Source of the DNA: Beta vulgaris subsp. vulgaris
Taxonomy: Eukaryota > Streptophyta > Magnoliopsida > Caryophyllales > Amaranthaceae
Length of the DNA: 64,000 bases
Reading direction: 5' to 3'
Assembly (NCBI RefSeq): GCF_026745355.1
Contig: NC_079208.1
Coordinates: forward strand, 54,759,276 to 54,823,275
Below, piece after piece: positions 21,332-34,811 of the stretch. The notes under the pieces are model-generated. The model saw only the letters and a program-made list of their open reading frames with translations. It ran no database searches and was not told the origin of the DNA. The position numbers and the translations under genes are program-made. Position 1 is the stretch's first letter. Each line of letters begins with the position of its first letter.

Positions 21332-24300
21332 AAGAAGTACAAAAAATGGAGGCAGAGAGAATTTTTCGAAATGGAGGGATCAACTTGGACTTTCTGAAAT
21401 TAATTTTCAAGGACAAAACTTCACCTGGTGCAATAATCGCTCGGAGCCAGAACGTGTTTATGAAAGATTGGATAGGGCTTATGCTACAGAAGATTGGCTG
21501 CATAGATACTCAGAAGCAAGGATATTGAATATGCGATTCTTATCTCGGATCACAGCCCAATTCTTCTCATTTCTCGCCAATTTATTCAAAAAAGAAGTCA
21601 CCAATTAAGATGGAATCCTGGTGTTTGATTTCAAGGAAGTGGAGACTCTAATTTCCAATCACTGGAAAGTTTCATATAGTGGATCCCCGATGTACGAGGT
21701 AGCTCAGAAATGTCGAAGCGTTAGGTACAAGCTCTTTCAATGGTGCAAAAATTACAAATTTGAGAACAATATTAATTGGGAAGAATTTCTGTCTAAGTGT
21801 GGCGAGATTCAAGCTAATTTGTCTATGAGTGGTGGAGGAAAATTGGACGAAGAAATCAAAGAAGAGAGTATTCGCAAATTGGAAGTTCAATTAAAGTTCT
21901 GGCAACAGAGAGCGAAGAGCAAATGGAAGGCATGGGAGGACACCAACTCCAAATGGTTCTTTCGAAAAGCGAAAAGACGTAAGCAGAAAAACGAGATCTT
22001 GGTAATCAAAAATTCAGCAGGAAAATGGGTTTCATCAAAGCAGGACATCCAGGGGGAATTTCTTGGTTACTTTGCAAATATTTTTCAAGGATCACAACAC
22101 ACTCAGGAATACTGGGAAGAGTTGGACGGGATTAGGCATCTGGTTCCACAAATCGACATCATGCAAAGGGAAGATCTGATCAAGCCAGTTACAAGAGAAG
22201 AAGTCAGAAATGCAGTGTTCCAAATGGGAAGCCTGAAAGCCCCGGGGCCGGATGGCATTCCAGCCATTTTTTACCAGAAGCACTGGTCAATTGTCGGAGA
22301 GGACATATGGAGAGCGGTATCCCATTTTTTTTTACCTCTGGATTTATTCTTCAAGAATGGAATCAGACAAATATCTGTTTAATTCCTAAGGTTGAGCGTC
22401 CGGAGCAAGCGTGTCAATTCAGACCCATTAGCCTGTGCAACGTAATCTACAAAATCATCTCGAAGATCATCGCCAACCGGCTAAAACCAATATTAAAGAG
22501 CATAGTGACCCCGTACCAGAACGCGTTCGTTCCAGGAAGGTTGATTTCAGACAACTGCCTCATTGCACATGAAGTTGTCAACCTAATCAAACAACGCAAA
22601 AAGGGTACGCATTTCTTAGCCGCTCTCAAGATTGACATGTTTAAAGCATATGACAAAGTGGATTGGGACTTCCTATTTTGGTTATTGACGCAAATGGGTT
22701 TCCCGCCATTTTGTCGACAATGGATTATGCAATGTGTCACCACTGTCTCCTATTCTATCCTTGTAAATGGTGAGCCTACTACAAGATTCAAACCATCGTG
22801 CGGATTACGGCAGGGTGACCCTCTTTCCTCTTACCTGTTTATTTTGATAATGGATATTTTGTCTAGATTGTTGCTAGATGGAGTTAGCACTGGTTCATTT
22901 CAAGGAATCAAGCTTTCTCGATCTAGCCCGGTTTTGTCTCACCTTTTTTTCGCAGACGATTCTCTAATTTTCTTCAAAACCACCCCCGAAGCTTGTGCAG
23001 GTGTGAAAGATATTCTTGCTCGGTTTAGCAGATTGTCGGGAGATAATCAATTACAACAAGTCCCATATCATGTTTAGCCCAAACACACCCCTCAGGTTTA
23101 AGAGATTCATGAGAAGTATTGTCGGCACTCCCTCTGAAGAGTCTTTAGGGAAATACTTAGGATGTAATATTGAAGTGGATGGTAGAAGTTCTAGAAAATT
23201 TCAACCATTGGTAGAGAAAGTAGAGAGGAAGGTTTCCAGCTGGCATCATCTAACTTTGTCACATGCGGGAAGGGTCATATACATTAATAGCATCCTCTCC
23301 ATGCTAAGTTTGAACATTCTAAGTGTTTTCCTCATTCCTAAGACCACGGCCGATAAGATAAATGCGATTTTTGCTAGATTCCTTTGGGCCAATCCCAACT
23401 CTCCATCGCCAATATTCTGGAAGAGCAGGAAAATCATCGAACTGCCGAAAGGAGGAGGAGGGTTAGGGATAAGGAATGTCCACCTTTTCAACAAAGCACT
23501 GCTAACGAAACAAGCAATCAGAATCCATAATTCACGTCAGTCTCTGATCTCACAGGTCCTCTTAGCCAAATATAAAGCATCTCCAGTAGATATTGTTTTA
23601 CGGAACAAAAAAATGGGCAGAGTATCTTGGGGATTGAGAGGACTCTGTAGGCGCGTTCAGGATTGTCGCGCGGGTTTCACAAGTCAAATTGGTGATGGAT
23701 CAAATACAGACATCGAAGGTGATAAATGGATTAGGGAAGGCCCAGTCATAGTGAAATCTGGGATTAATCTAGCTCACATGGGAATTCGACAGGTGAAGGA
23801 TCTTCTGAACACACAACAAAAAACATGGAATTCTTCGCTAATCTGGAAATGTTTCAACTCTGACACTGCCATGAAGATATTAGCCACTCATATACCGGCA
23901 GAAGACCTGCATGACAGATTTGTTTGGAGCGAATCAAAATCGGGTGTACCCAAGGTCAAGGATATTTATGCATTCTATCTGACCGACAAAGGAGAATTGA
24001 ATATCACGCAGGAAAACAGACAATTCTGGAACAAACTTTGGGCCTCCGATCTCATACCAAAATGGAAGTTCTTCACATGGAGACTACTGAATAAGGCTCT
24101 GGCTACTAGCTCCAATCTCCTAAAAAGAAACATTTCGATACAAGAGATGTGCTTTCTATGTAAGCAATATAAAGAGAATGAGAGTCACTTATTCAGAGAT
24201 TGCAATATATCAAGGCGTGTATGGGCAAACTCGCTTTTGGGAATAAGAATATGCCCATGACTGTCATATCTGTTGAAGAATGGATTAAGAACTTTCTCAA

Positions 24301-25020
24301 GCTATTCTGGAAGGAGGATGGCGTCAAGTCAACACGGGTATCAGAGTTCATAGCAACCCTATGGGCTATATGGATTCATAGGAATAACGTCGTCTTCAGG
24401 AGTGAAGAGGTGAATCCGGTCGCAATTATGAACTTAAGAATAGCTCTTCTCAAGGAGATTGAGAGAGTAGCAGATTCCGGGATAGAAACAACCCTCTCTC
24501 TCACACCGATAACTCAAGTTTGGATAGATGTCACGACTCTCAGCTTAGTTCTTCTTTTGACGAATGTATAGTTAAGGTTGATGGAGCTTGGAAGAGGCAT
24601 AAGCAAAAGCATCCACGAGCGGGAATTGGATGGTCAGCCCTCTTGGACAATTCCAAAATTTTTGAAGGAAATGATGCAGTAATCTCTTTGTCTTCCCTAC
24701 AAAGAAGCTCATGCAGTTCTCCGAGGGTTACGTGAAGCATACGCTCATGGTGTTAACCGAGTTCGCATTTACTCAGATAACAGAGTTCTCGTTCAAGCCC
24801 TTCACAAACGTCAATACCCTTTCGAAGTTGCATCTATCGCACATGATATACAGGCTTTGCGTAGTAAATTTTTGTTTTTGTAGTATCCATTATGTAGGTA
24901 GAGATGTAGTGGCCCCTGCTCATGCATTAGCTACAGCAGCCAGATTAGGTAGTCTCATATAACTTAAATATGTTTGTACTTGTTGTCAAAAAAAAAAAAA
25001 AAAAAAGAAGTACAAAAAAT
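21332..25020 (+). mobile_element. 5'-truncated L1-type LINE with perfect target duplication
   Basis: AAGAAGTACAAAAAAT is repeated exactly at 21332-21347 and 25005-25020, the latter after an A tract (24988-25006). The body reads as ORF2 in broken frames. It holds an endonuclease end (NFTWCNNRSEPERVYERLDR, then SDHSPILL in another frame). The reverse transcriptase has KAPGPDGIPAIFYQ, AFVPGRLISDN, GLRQGDPLSSYLFIL and FADDSLIFF (22200-22980). KYLGCNIEVDGRSS follows, then zf-RVT with MCFLCKQYKENESHLFRDC (24150-24200). RNase H comes last (VKVDGAWKRH, EAHAVLRGLREAYAHGV, ADALA-like HALATAA). Frameshifts occur near 21540, 22330 (in a T run), 23030, 24230 and 24550. ORF1 and most of the endonuclease are absent, which is usual for aborted LINE insertions. 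Confidence 0.95.
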
Positions 25021-26600
25021 AAATAAAAATATAGAGCAGAGAGAAAAATTGAGTGGGTGGAGGTTTTAAGTGGATTAATTCATTTGGTAAGTTATCATAT
25101 GGGGCGAACAAAAGTGAGGAATAATGTTGGACATTTTACCTTATATAAATAAAATAACAGCGTAATCAGTAAAAAGGAACGATCCGAAAAGAAAAGTGTG
25201 TAGATTGAAAAGTAACTGAAGTAGTATCTATAAGCATTGTGGTCAATACGTACTCCATTGCTTCCTTTTTGAATTTACTAACTTTACTTTGAAATAGAAC
25301 CAATGAGTATGTCCAAAAGGTGGAGTGAACAAGTGAAAAGTGATAGAAATAAATTAAAAAGGTGTAGCTGAGCTATTATATTAAAAGTGGATCACACGGA
25401 TGGAAAAAGAGAAGAAAATAGATGTGATATTTTACAAAAAAATAGATTAAACAATAATATGTAGATTATAAAAATAGATCAAAGAAAAAAGTGTATAAAT
25501 TAAAAATAAACAAAGAAAGTATATAATACTACTATATAGGGCCAAAATGATTTGAAAACAAAAAAATTGTTGCTACCTCTTGTAGAATGTAGATGCAGTG
25601 ATCCACTATATGATAGCTGTCAATTTTCAGAAAGAAGTTATTTCCTTCAATTTAAAAGAAGAGTTGAAGACAAAGAAAAGAATAGCTAAAAGAGGAACTT
25701 ATCTTCCAACAAAAGCCACTTGAGAAGAAGTATAAAAAAACCAACACCAGATTATTATTATTTTGTTCTTTTCCTATTTCAGTAGCTCTGATTCTCTAAC
25801 TCTGCAAGATACAATGTTAAATCTGCATACTGAGCCTGAAGCATATGACTAGTGCTCTTCATACAAATCAAGATATAAAAGTCAAAGAAAAAAAAGGTTG
25901 AGATTCATTAAAATTTGATGGTCCTGCAATCTACTGCATTCATGCAAGTTCCCACCTCATCACGTTAGCCAAACAACAGATATAACTCCATAAGTTACTA
26001 CTCCCTATATGGATATATGCATTAGTGTAATAGTACAGTACACAAGGATACATCACCTTCTGGCTTCTATCACTTGCTTCTACATTCAATTTTGTAACTT
26101 CATTTATCAACCACCTTACATTTATGTTACTCAAACATGAATTGAGTATCTACTCGAATACGTGTGTCCAAGTGTCCGACTCGGTTATTTTGTAGAAAAA
26201 AGTCAAGTTTTTAGTTTAAAATGAAGTATCCAAGTAAAGTGTCGTGTCGAACACGACACGACACCCCGTTGCTGAGGTAAATGAAGGTGTCGGAGTAACA
26301 CTGCCTTACATTCAATTTAACTGCTGAATCAATAGCACATATTCTGCACCAAACATCATTCAGATTAGTTCTTATAATTACCATGAAATTAACATCTTGA
26401 ATCCAACGAATAAACCAAAAGAAATATGGGGAACATTTAGTCGAATATAAAGGGTAGTCAGATCAAACTCCGCAACAATAAATTTTTTAAGTAATATGAG
26501 ATGTAGCTATTCTCCAAAAAAAAACCACGAAATTATAATAATACTATTAGTATTTATACAGACGATCACAAAGCGCTGTGGAATTTTACTACCATATTTG
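25021..26600. other. Gene-free sequence downstream of the TMK gene
   Basis: The stretch is AT-rich with Stowaway-like scraps (25150-25530). At 26130-26300 a repeat (TGTCCAAGTGTCCGACTCGG, then TCGTGTCGAACACGACACGA) recurs in part at about 43015-43075. No coding region is supported. Confidence 0.5.
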
Positions 26601-26775
26601 AAGAACGATTTCAGAAACAAACTCCATGTACACTAACTAAGAGAAACCAAAATTCCTATCAGCCACAAAAAAAAAGGTACCGGAAACTCGTGGACATCTG
26701 AATTTGCAAACACTACTCCAGATAGAGGAGAAAGTATGTATTTATTCAGTGGAGTAAACTGAATTGATTGATGAA

Positions 26776-29700
26776 TTATCGAGCATCAGCTGAAGTGAAG
26801 GAGTCTGCAAATCCAGTAGGCCTAGCAGGTATACTTCCCCTGCTATCATTCAGGCTTGTGCTGCAGCTATTTCCATTGCTTTTATCTGCTTCATCCTGCC
26901 AGCCCTTTAACATCTCTCTAAGTGGCAAATTGTAATCAATGCCTGAATAATCTTCTACGTCATCAGCAAATGGCTTCCATTTATCGACGAGTGGGGCAAG
27001 CACACTTACAGCATGCCCCATATCTGGCCGATGGTTTGGGTCTCTGGCAGTGCAATGCCCTGCAAGATCAGCTATGATGGTTATGATCTCATATGCCCCT
27101 TCTTTGATATTGAGAGATGGATCAATTGCAGCCATCAGAGTCTCTTGGCTTGTTTTTATTCTCCAAAACCACTCAGCTAAATATCGACTCTCTTCGGATC
27201 GTTCCTCATCGAGTGCCATTAATCCAGTCAAAAGTTCCATTAGTACCACCCCAAAGCTAAATACATCAACTTTAGTTGACACTTTCCCTGTCACTGAGTT
27301 GGAGGAGCAAGAAAGTTTGTTAAGATTAGAATTTGAAATTTCTGATGAAAACAATTGATAAATTTAGAACATTCAGGTCAGAAAACTGTCTAGCCATGAA
27401 AGATTACAACCTGAAAGAATTTCTCAAGTAAGGATGATAAGTAGTAGTAATTACATAAGTGACATGGATTTTCAGTTATCCATCCAGTGGAATTAATGAT
27501 TTTCAAAGCATGCTTATTATAATCGCATATCGTCGATGAACAAAAAAACTAAAGTGATCGACTGATCGTCAACATAGAGCGAACTGCATATGATTCATAT
27601 TATTATATAGTCAACCTGAGATGTATAAGGAACAATATCATGAAAGCTTGCTAATGTCTTTAACTCCGTTATCGGCATTGCTAAAAAAGGAAAAATGGTT
27701 TGTATTGGAATGATGAAGTAAACTAGAATGATAATTGGAACAATGAATGTAACATACCAGCATATTCAGGAGCAAGGTACCCAAAAGTTCCTGCAAGCCT
27801 CGTGCAAACAGACTTCTCTCTGTCAGGAGCAAGTTTGACCAACCCAAAGTCGGAAACTTTAGCCCTAAACTCGTCATCCAAGAGTATATTCGAAGATTTG
27901 AGGTCACGATGTATGAAACTTTGATGTGCTAAGGTGTGAAGATATTCCATCCCTCTTGCAACATCCAAAGCAATAATGAGCCTCCTTTTCCATGACAACG
28001 GTTCTAACTCAAGGTCCCTCCAATGGAAGAGATGCTTGCTTAGAGCTCCATGAGGCATGTATTCGTAAACCAAAAGCCTTTCGTTGCCTTCAGTGGAGTA
28101 ACCAAATAGAGATACTAAATGTCGATGTCTGACCTTTGACAACACTGCAATTTCAGCCTGAAATTCATCCAATTGTTTAGTGTTAATCACTCCAGCCTCC
28201 ATTCTCTTAACAGCTATATTAGTACCATCTTCAAGTTCTCCCTTATAAACAATTCCAAAACCACCGCGACCAAGCTGATTTTCCGGGGAAAAGTTATTGG
28301 TCACTTTACGAAGGATCTGGACTGATATAACCAGGTTCCCAGAATCTATCACATGAGAAGTAGAATTTGTTATTGCACTACTGTTTCTACTCCCAGAACT
28401 GCTACCAGTTTGGGTAAATAAGCTTCCCGTGTTGTTACTCGAGACTGCAACCTTAACCATATTGTCTGCATCATATGGGTCCTTCGGATGAACAACAACA
28501 GAACAAGGTGCCTCAACACCGCCTTTATTCTTCTTACAACAGAACATATAGAACAGGACAGAGAGAAGAACTAACACTATAGCAGTAGCAATAGCAGCAA
28601 CTACAATAAGGAAGGTCAGTCTTTTGGATTTTTGAGGTCTAGTATCCTCCTCCGATGAGGAAGAGCTAGAATTATGCTTCGAGGCAACAACAGGGGAATG
28701 CATCTTTTCAGGTGACGGTGGTCTCACACTTCCTTGAGACGAGCCAGGGGATGAACTAGGTACTGGGGATCGAAGCATTGGCGGGCTAATAATCAAGGGT
28801 GGTGAATCATCAACAGGAGGTGGCAATTTTTCACTATGATTAGAAACAAGAAAAGGATTTCCATCAATGATGATTTTAACACCAGCATTGAATTTAGGCA
28901 AGGGAGGCTCAAAATCGTTTCGGGCTACATCTAACAATGTCAAAGACTTCAGCTGAGTAATGTTTGCAGGTATTTGGCCAGTTAGATGGTTTCCTGCCAA
29001 TCTAACTTGACGCAACAAATCTAAGCTACCAACTGAAGGACTAAGAGTACCACTAAGATTTCTATTAGGCAAATTAAGAGCAACAACTTTGGAGTCAGAA
29101 TTGCAAGTCACACCTAACCAAGGTCCTTCACAAGGATCATTACCAGACCATTCAGAAGCAAGAGCAGTTGGATAATTCAAGCCACCAAGAAAATCAATAA
29201 GAGCATTAACTTGTGGTGCACATTGAGCTCCAGGAATTGATTGACAAAATGAATTGAACTCATAAGAGACATTACCAGATTTGAACTTCGGAATCGCACC
29301 CATTAACATATTGTTGTTCAAATCCAATCTCTCCAACTCCATCAAAGCCAAGCTTCGAGGGATCGGTCCAACGAGCTGATTCCTATTAAGATCAAGATTT
29401 TTCAATGAGATTAAATTTCCAATACCTTCTGGGATAGTCCCAGTAAAGTGATTCCCATGAAGCCAAACCTCAGTAAGATAAGTCATTGAAGCAATGACAT
29501 CAATAGGCCCAGTCATTCCTCCATCTTCTTGATCATTCAACCAAAGAATCTGCAACATGGACTGGTTGAAACTCAAAGGTATAAACCCAGATAGTTTATT
29601 ATATGAAAGTCTCAAAACACTAAGAGATGGCAATGATCCCAGAAATTCAGGCAATGGACCAACCAAATTACAATTACTCAATGAAAAATTAGCCAATTCT

Positions 29701-30200
29701 GTTAATTTCCCAACATCATCAGGCAATGACCACCCTTTAGTTGCATTAAGAGGGTTATTATCCAATTCCAAAACCCTAATACTAATAAGCCCATCAAAGA
29801 AATCAGAAGGAATTTCATCAAAATTATTGAAATCTAAGTATGCAAATTCCAAGTCTGATAACCCACTAAAACTTGGTAACTTCCCATGAAAATTGTTCCT
29901 TTGAAGACCCAAATTTGACATCTTTGAGAGCTGATTTAGGTCACTAGGAAGTGTACCTTTAAGCCCTAAACTCTGAACCTGGATTTGGGTGACCCGATTA
30001 CCCGAACAAAATATATGTTTCCATTTAGACCCACATGGATCATCATCATTCTTCGGCCATTGAAGAAGTTCTGGGTTTTCCAACCCTTTTCTGAATTCAT
30101 TCAGGATTTTTAAGTCATTTGGGTCAGTTACACAGAAAACAGTAGAGATCAAACAAAAACCCAACAATATTACCCACATAAAAATCTCATCTTTTTGCAT
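26776..30200 (-). CDS. TMK: TMK-type LRR receptor-like kinase (two exons)
   Basis: Exon 1 (27758-30200) and exon 2 (26776-27293) join across a 464-bp phase-1 intron, giving PEYA/VTGKVSTKVDV and 986 residues. An upstream in-frame ATG at 30236 would add 12 residues; the inner Met is preferred because the signal peptide (MWVILLGFCLISTVFC) then lies nearer the N-terminus. Order: signal peptide; NDDDPCGSKWKHIFC; LRRs; a non-LRR island with SEWSGNDPCEGPWLGVTC, diagnostic of TMKs; more LRRs; a proline/serine-rich juxtamembrane; membrane span at about 526-552; kinase at about 636-915 with GRGGFG, AVKRM, HRDLKSSN, DFG and the activation segment; C-terminal TGFADSFTSADAR. TMKs act at the plasma membrane in auxin and growth signalling. 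All kinase signatures are present, so it looks functional. Which TMK (1, 3 or 4) cannot be settled by eye. Confidence 0.92.
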
Positions 30201-30236
30201 GATGATTCTTAATTTTGAAAAACAACACAATCCCAC

Positions 30237-31118
30237 AAAAATTTACATCAATGTGAGGGATTTTTAATCAATCCCATTTGGAAATATTGATGAAAATGTG
30301 ATCAAGAAGTGAACTTTAGCGATAGAAAATGAAAATGTAGGAATTAAAACAGCAGAAAAAGTGTAAGAAAAGAAATGAATGTGTGAGAAACAAACACAGA
30401 GACAAAGAAGATTGTACTGTATTAAGTATTTGTGTGATGGCAATGAAACTTTGTCTTACGTGAAAAATATAGATTTATGACGGTAAAAAATTAAAAAAAA
30501 AAGGAAAATAAAATTAGAATGGGATAAGAATCATGAAGAAACTCTAAACTGATCCACTTTCTTTATTTGTAAATTTGGAATAAATTTGAGAATCCAGAAT
30601 TTTTGAGGAGTTTTTCTGGGGAATGCCGTACTACTACTACTACTACTACATTTATGTACAGTTGAGTGTAGTAATAGAAAGTGAGGAGGAGAGAGAAAGA
30701 GAGAGAAGATGTCAGATGAGTAAACAGTGTTAATAATTTATTATTAAGTGGAAAAATCGGATGAAAAAACGGGATTTTTCGGTTTGATTTATATTTGTAG
30801 AAAATTTCCAGAATATAATTTTCACGAGGAAGAAGCCATGTTATGGTATCTGTCACTATTGATATAAATAACGCCTTTTTCTGAAATGCCGCTTATTGAG
30901 GGTAAATTGGTAAAATCAAGTAATAATAAAAGGAGAAAAGAACAAAACAGTAACACCCTCTGCCTTTGGAAGTTGTCAATATAAGAAGCTTCTTGCCGAC
31001 ACATGTCACCTTTATACTATTATCACCTGAAGATCCAAGGGTTTGGTTCATATTCTACTACCATAAAATAAAAAACAAATTTTTTATTCACCATTTACCT
31101 TTGATATTTTAAATTTAC
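30237..31118. other. Leader and promoter region of the TMK gene
   Basis: This is the upstream side of the minus-strand TMK gene. It has a short TAC microsatellite (about 30630-30650), purine/pyrimidine-rich tracts (GAGAGAGAAAGAGAGAG near 30690) typical of plant 5' leaders, and no separate gene. Confidence 0.5.
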
Positions 31119-31126
31119 CGTATATC

Positions 31127-31366
31127 TAGGGCCGGCTTTTACCATGATCAACATGTTCCATAGAACAGGACCCCTTAATGGTGATGGCCCAAAATAGAGA
31201 AAGTCCAAGTAGTAAAGAGAAAAGGTTTATCTGCTTATTTGGACTACTCTTTTTTCATAATCATAATTATATGAAGTGAAGAATCAAGAATGGACTAGCT
31301 ATTACATTATTGAATCCTTCAAATATGAGTTTGCACAGGGCCTCTATATAGTTCGAGACGGCCCTA
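31127..31366. mobile_element. Small hAT-like MITE
   Basis: TAGGGCCGGC at the left and the complement of GACGGCCCTA at the right form inverted ends. A perfect 8-bp duplication CGTATATC lies at 31119-31126 and 31367-31374. The 240-bp interior has no coding capacity. Confidence 0.85.
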
Positions 31367-31374
31367 CGTATATC

Positions 31375-33696
31375 ATTTAATTTCTTGATAATTCACCATG
31401 TATTCTTAATAATTAAATATTATAAAGTTTTTTTTATCATTAACCCCTAAATCTGTTACCAAATCCTAATTAACCTGTATTTGAATCGTTAGTCGTAATT
31501 GAACACCATTAAAACACCATAAACTCTCTAGTTATTTTCCTCCATAACTCTCCTGCTTCTTCTTTGACCTTATGATGTGTTGTTTTAATGCTAATATGTT
31601 AGGGTAAATGAGTGAAATAGAGATGAAATAAGGTTTAGTAATGGAATTAAGGCTTAATGATTTTAAAAATTGATAATCGTTATCATTAAGGGTACATGGC
31701 AAATCATCAAGAAATTGAGGGGAATACGATGAGTTTTGAAAACATAGAGGGTATATGGTGAAAAAAAAAATTGGTCGAGAGTATAGGGCGAAAAATCCGT
31801 TTGATAAAAAAAATTGTCGAGAATATATGGTGAAAAATCCGTAAAATAAAACTAACTTGAAATGCCATTTTTCTTCCCTACTCATAAACCATTAGCAGCA
31901 TCCTTTTTTAAAAAAATGTTTTTTTTTGTAAAAATAAAAGATTTAGGTACTAGGTTTAAGTAAATTTGTAAAGTTTTAATAATAAGTTTCATAATCTTTT
32001 AGTAAGTTCAATCATTCTAATATCTTTTGAATTTCAGCACATTTTCAAATAGGTTTATATAAATAGTGATAAATTAATTCTAATAAGTTCAGAAAGATAA
32101 AGGGAAAAAAAAGATGCTTTTAATTTCCTAACCAAAACTCTGCATAATATATCCACTTCTTGAAATGTTAAATTTTTTTTATTGTGCAAAATAGATTTAT
32201 AAAATACTCATGTCGTTCCATTTTGTTGCTCATTTCTGAGATATTTTCTTGTTTTCTTTAAACTTGAATTGCAAACATATACCTAATAGGAGATGTCGAG
32301 ATGGTATGAGTTATAGTGCACTTAAGAATGAAAGTGGATCAGAGAAGATACCTTATAGAATAGTACAAAGGTGTTATATGGAGATCATGGATGATTCGGG
32401 TACCAAAATCCTTATAATGAGATCTAACTATCCTCATATAATGATAATCGGTCAATAGAGAGAATCACTACTATTTGAGACAATTTTTAGTCACGTTGCA
32501 ATGAAGCACTTATGTCAACAAAATACCAGTCGACATATTTAGATAGTAGATCCCCGTGCAACTATCATTTGGACAATATCCTAGATCAAAGAAATTTAAA
32601 TTAGTACATTATTAGGGCTTGTTCTGTTTTTTTTTGAATTAATTTATCTAGACTTGAAAATTTATGAACTTTTCTTATTTGTTATGAACTTTCCTTAACT
32701 TTTCTTCTTAACTTTTTTTCCTGAACTTTTGCTCTCTTTTTTTTTTTCTGAATTTTTCTCTTCTCTTTTTAATCTTCTGAAAATAAGCCAAATTAAGGTG
32801 AAAAAAACTAGCAAGCATTGCTTATTACATGTTCTAATTATTGAAATTTAATGCAACGGTCAATTATTCAAGTGAAAAGATTGCAATATGCAGACAAGGT
32901 ACTAGCTTGACAATAGCTACTTCCATGTCCAAGAGGCTTGTTTGTGGTTCAATCCTCACCATTAGCAATGTGGTGACGATTTGAGAGAGCGTGTGGCCGT
33001 GTGCCGTGTGTAATACTGTAGGCTCGCTTTATATATGTTTATAATTTGAGAGAAGACATGCAATGGTATGACAAATTATGTCTAAAAAACGAAAAAGATT
33101 AAAGAATGAAAACGGGAAATTCCCCCTAATTAATATAAAATTTATTCTTCTATTATAAAAAGAAGGTATTTCGACCAAATCTCATAATATCCTTAATTAC
33201 AGATGTTGCGTAAAAAACATCTATATAACCGTAGTTAGCAGATAAAAAACTAGTAAAGTTCCACCTCTAGTTTTTGCTTTGCCAAATTCAATAATAGTTG
33301 AGATAGAAAAAAAGGAAAGATTGATGCAAGTTGATAATGAAGATGTGGATTTCTTATATAATGGGATTTAGATCCTATCTTTATCATGGATTCTCCCTGC
33401 TTACTTGTGGTGAGGCAAATCTGGTTATTGCTTTACTTTATGAAGTTGGTCTTAATAATCTGAGAGAATTAATAGTATACGTAAATGTAATATCCCACTT
33501 TTTTGTTTGTTTGTTCTCATTGGGTCCTTTTCATCTTAGGTCACTCCCCAATCAAAGGATTTATCCTTCATCACACAACGCAAATTTAGGTCTCTTTGGA
33601 TATTATTTATGTTGTTTAATTATGGTTACTTACTTGCACCTATATACATCTTCTTCTCGCTACTTTTTATACCCAAATTAATTTTAATGTAATAAT
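31375..33696. other. Gene-free sequence
   Basis: There is AT-rich intergenic DNA with a degenerate CTGAACTTTT-rich piece near 32640-32790 that resembles the Harbinger-like family at 34286. The frames at 31532-31885, 32249-32458 and 33331-33681 show no recognisable protein. Confidence 0.5.
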
Positions 33697-34241
33697 TAGA
33701 GGCAAAAGTTCAGTATACGGTTTGAATTAAGACCTAATCCAATCTTATCCGAACAAAATTTGGATTTTCATTTTCCATTTCGAATCCAAACCGATTCGAG
33801 TTTGAACCCGATTCAATTCAATCCGAATTTTTACACTCTAGATTGGATCCGATCCGAAAATCCTTTTTCTAAAACTCTAGTTTTTCGATGAAATAAATTA
33901 AACACAACATAAGCCTAGTAGATTTAGGAAATGAGGAATTGAGTGTTGTTAGAGTTTTAGGGGATCGGAAGGGTTGAAGTGATATGCTTATTGGGCTACG
34001 GACTAGACTTTTCTAAAAAAAAAAAATCAGTTCAGTACTTAAGCCCAATCTAGATACATAGCATATTGCTATTCGGTTATATTAAATTTTTGGATCCACT
34101 TACTCTCAATCCAACCCGATCCGAAAATTCATTTTTTCAAAATATCTCAATCCGAATTCAATCCAAATATAGTCTGAATCCGATCCGAATTACTAATTCG
34201 GATTGGATTGAATTGGATCTTATCTGAATAACTTTCAGCTA
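33697..34241. mobile_element. hAT-like MITE, family B, copy 2 (inverted)
   Basis: Relative to 3422-3978 this copy is reversed. The left part AAAGTTCAGTATACGGTTTG corresponds to the complement of the family's right end, and the right part GAATAACTTTCAGCTAA to the complement of its left end. The interior has the same CCGAATCCAA/GGATTGGATT phrases. The ends are mutated and the target duplication is not certain. Confidence 0.65.
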
Positions 34242-34285
34242 AGATAATCCATAATTTTACTCTTGTAGGACAATTAGTAGGCTTA

Positions 34286-34662
34286 GGCTATGTTTAGTCC
34301 ACCTGAAATTTTCTGATCTGAACTTATCTAATATGATATGATATGATATGATCTGAACTTATTTTTTCTGATCTGATCTGAAATTATTTTTTCTGATCTG
34401 ATCTGATTACAAGATCTTATCTTTTAGATTTCTCTCTCTATATAAGAGAAAATATAGTCATGTCAGGTATTGTTTGATTCGTCTCAATGAGTACTTTATT
34501 AATATTCAATAATTATAATTTTTACTAATATGTAATGAAAGATATTTAATAGTAAAAATGAGTTTTTAAAACTGACTGATCTGATCTGATCTGAACTTAT
34601 TTTTTCTGATCTGATCTGATTAAATCTGAAATAAGCAAAAATAAGGTGAACTGAACATAACC
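34286..34662. mobile_element. Harbinger/Tourist-like MITE
   Basis: The inverted ends are GGCTATGTTTAGTCCACCT and the complement of AAGGTGAACTGAACATAACC, each bordered by TTA (34283-34285 and 34663-34665), as expected for PIF/Harbinger. Tandem TCTGATCTGA words fill both arms. A unit of about 130 bp near 34430-34560, with TTTGATTCGTCTCAATGAG, appears inserted in the middle. Confidence 0.75.
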
Positions 34663-34811
34663 TTAGTATAACAAGCAACTTAGAAGGTCATTAATTACTT
34701 CTTGAACTAAATAGGGATAATATATAGTCAAACAAGAGTTGGAGTACAGTCTACTATCATACCACTACTATTTTATAAGACACGTCTATGGAGAATCTTT
34801 ATAGTAAACCT

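Noticed and set aside
30563..31004. Minus-strand frames upstream of TMK as an extra N-terminal exon
   Set aside because: They are low-complexity translations of the leader region. The TMK gene already has a proper signal peptide in exon 1.
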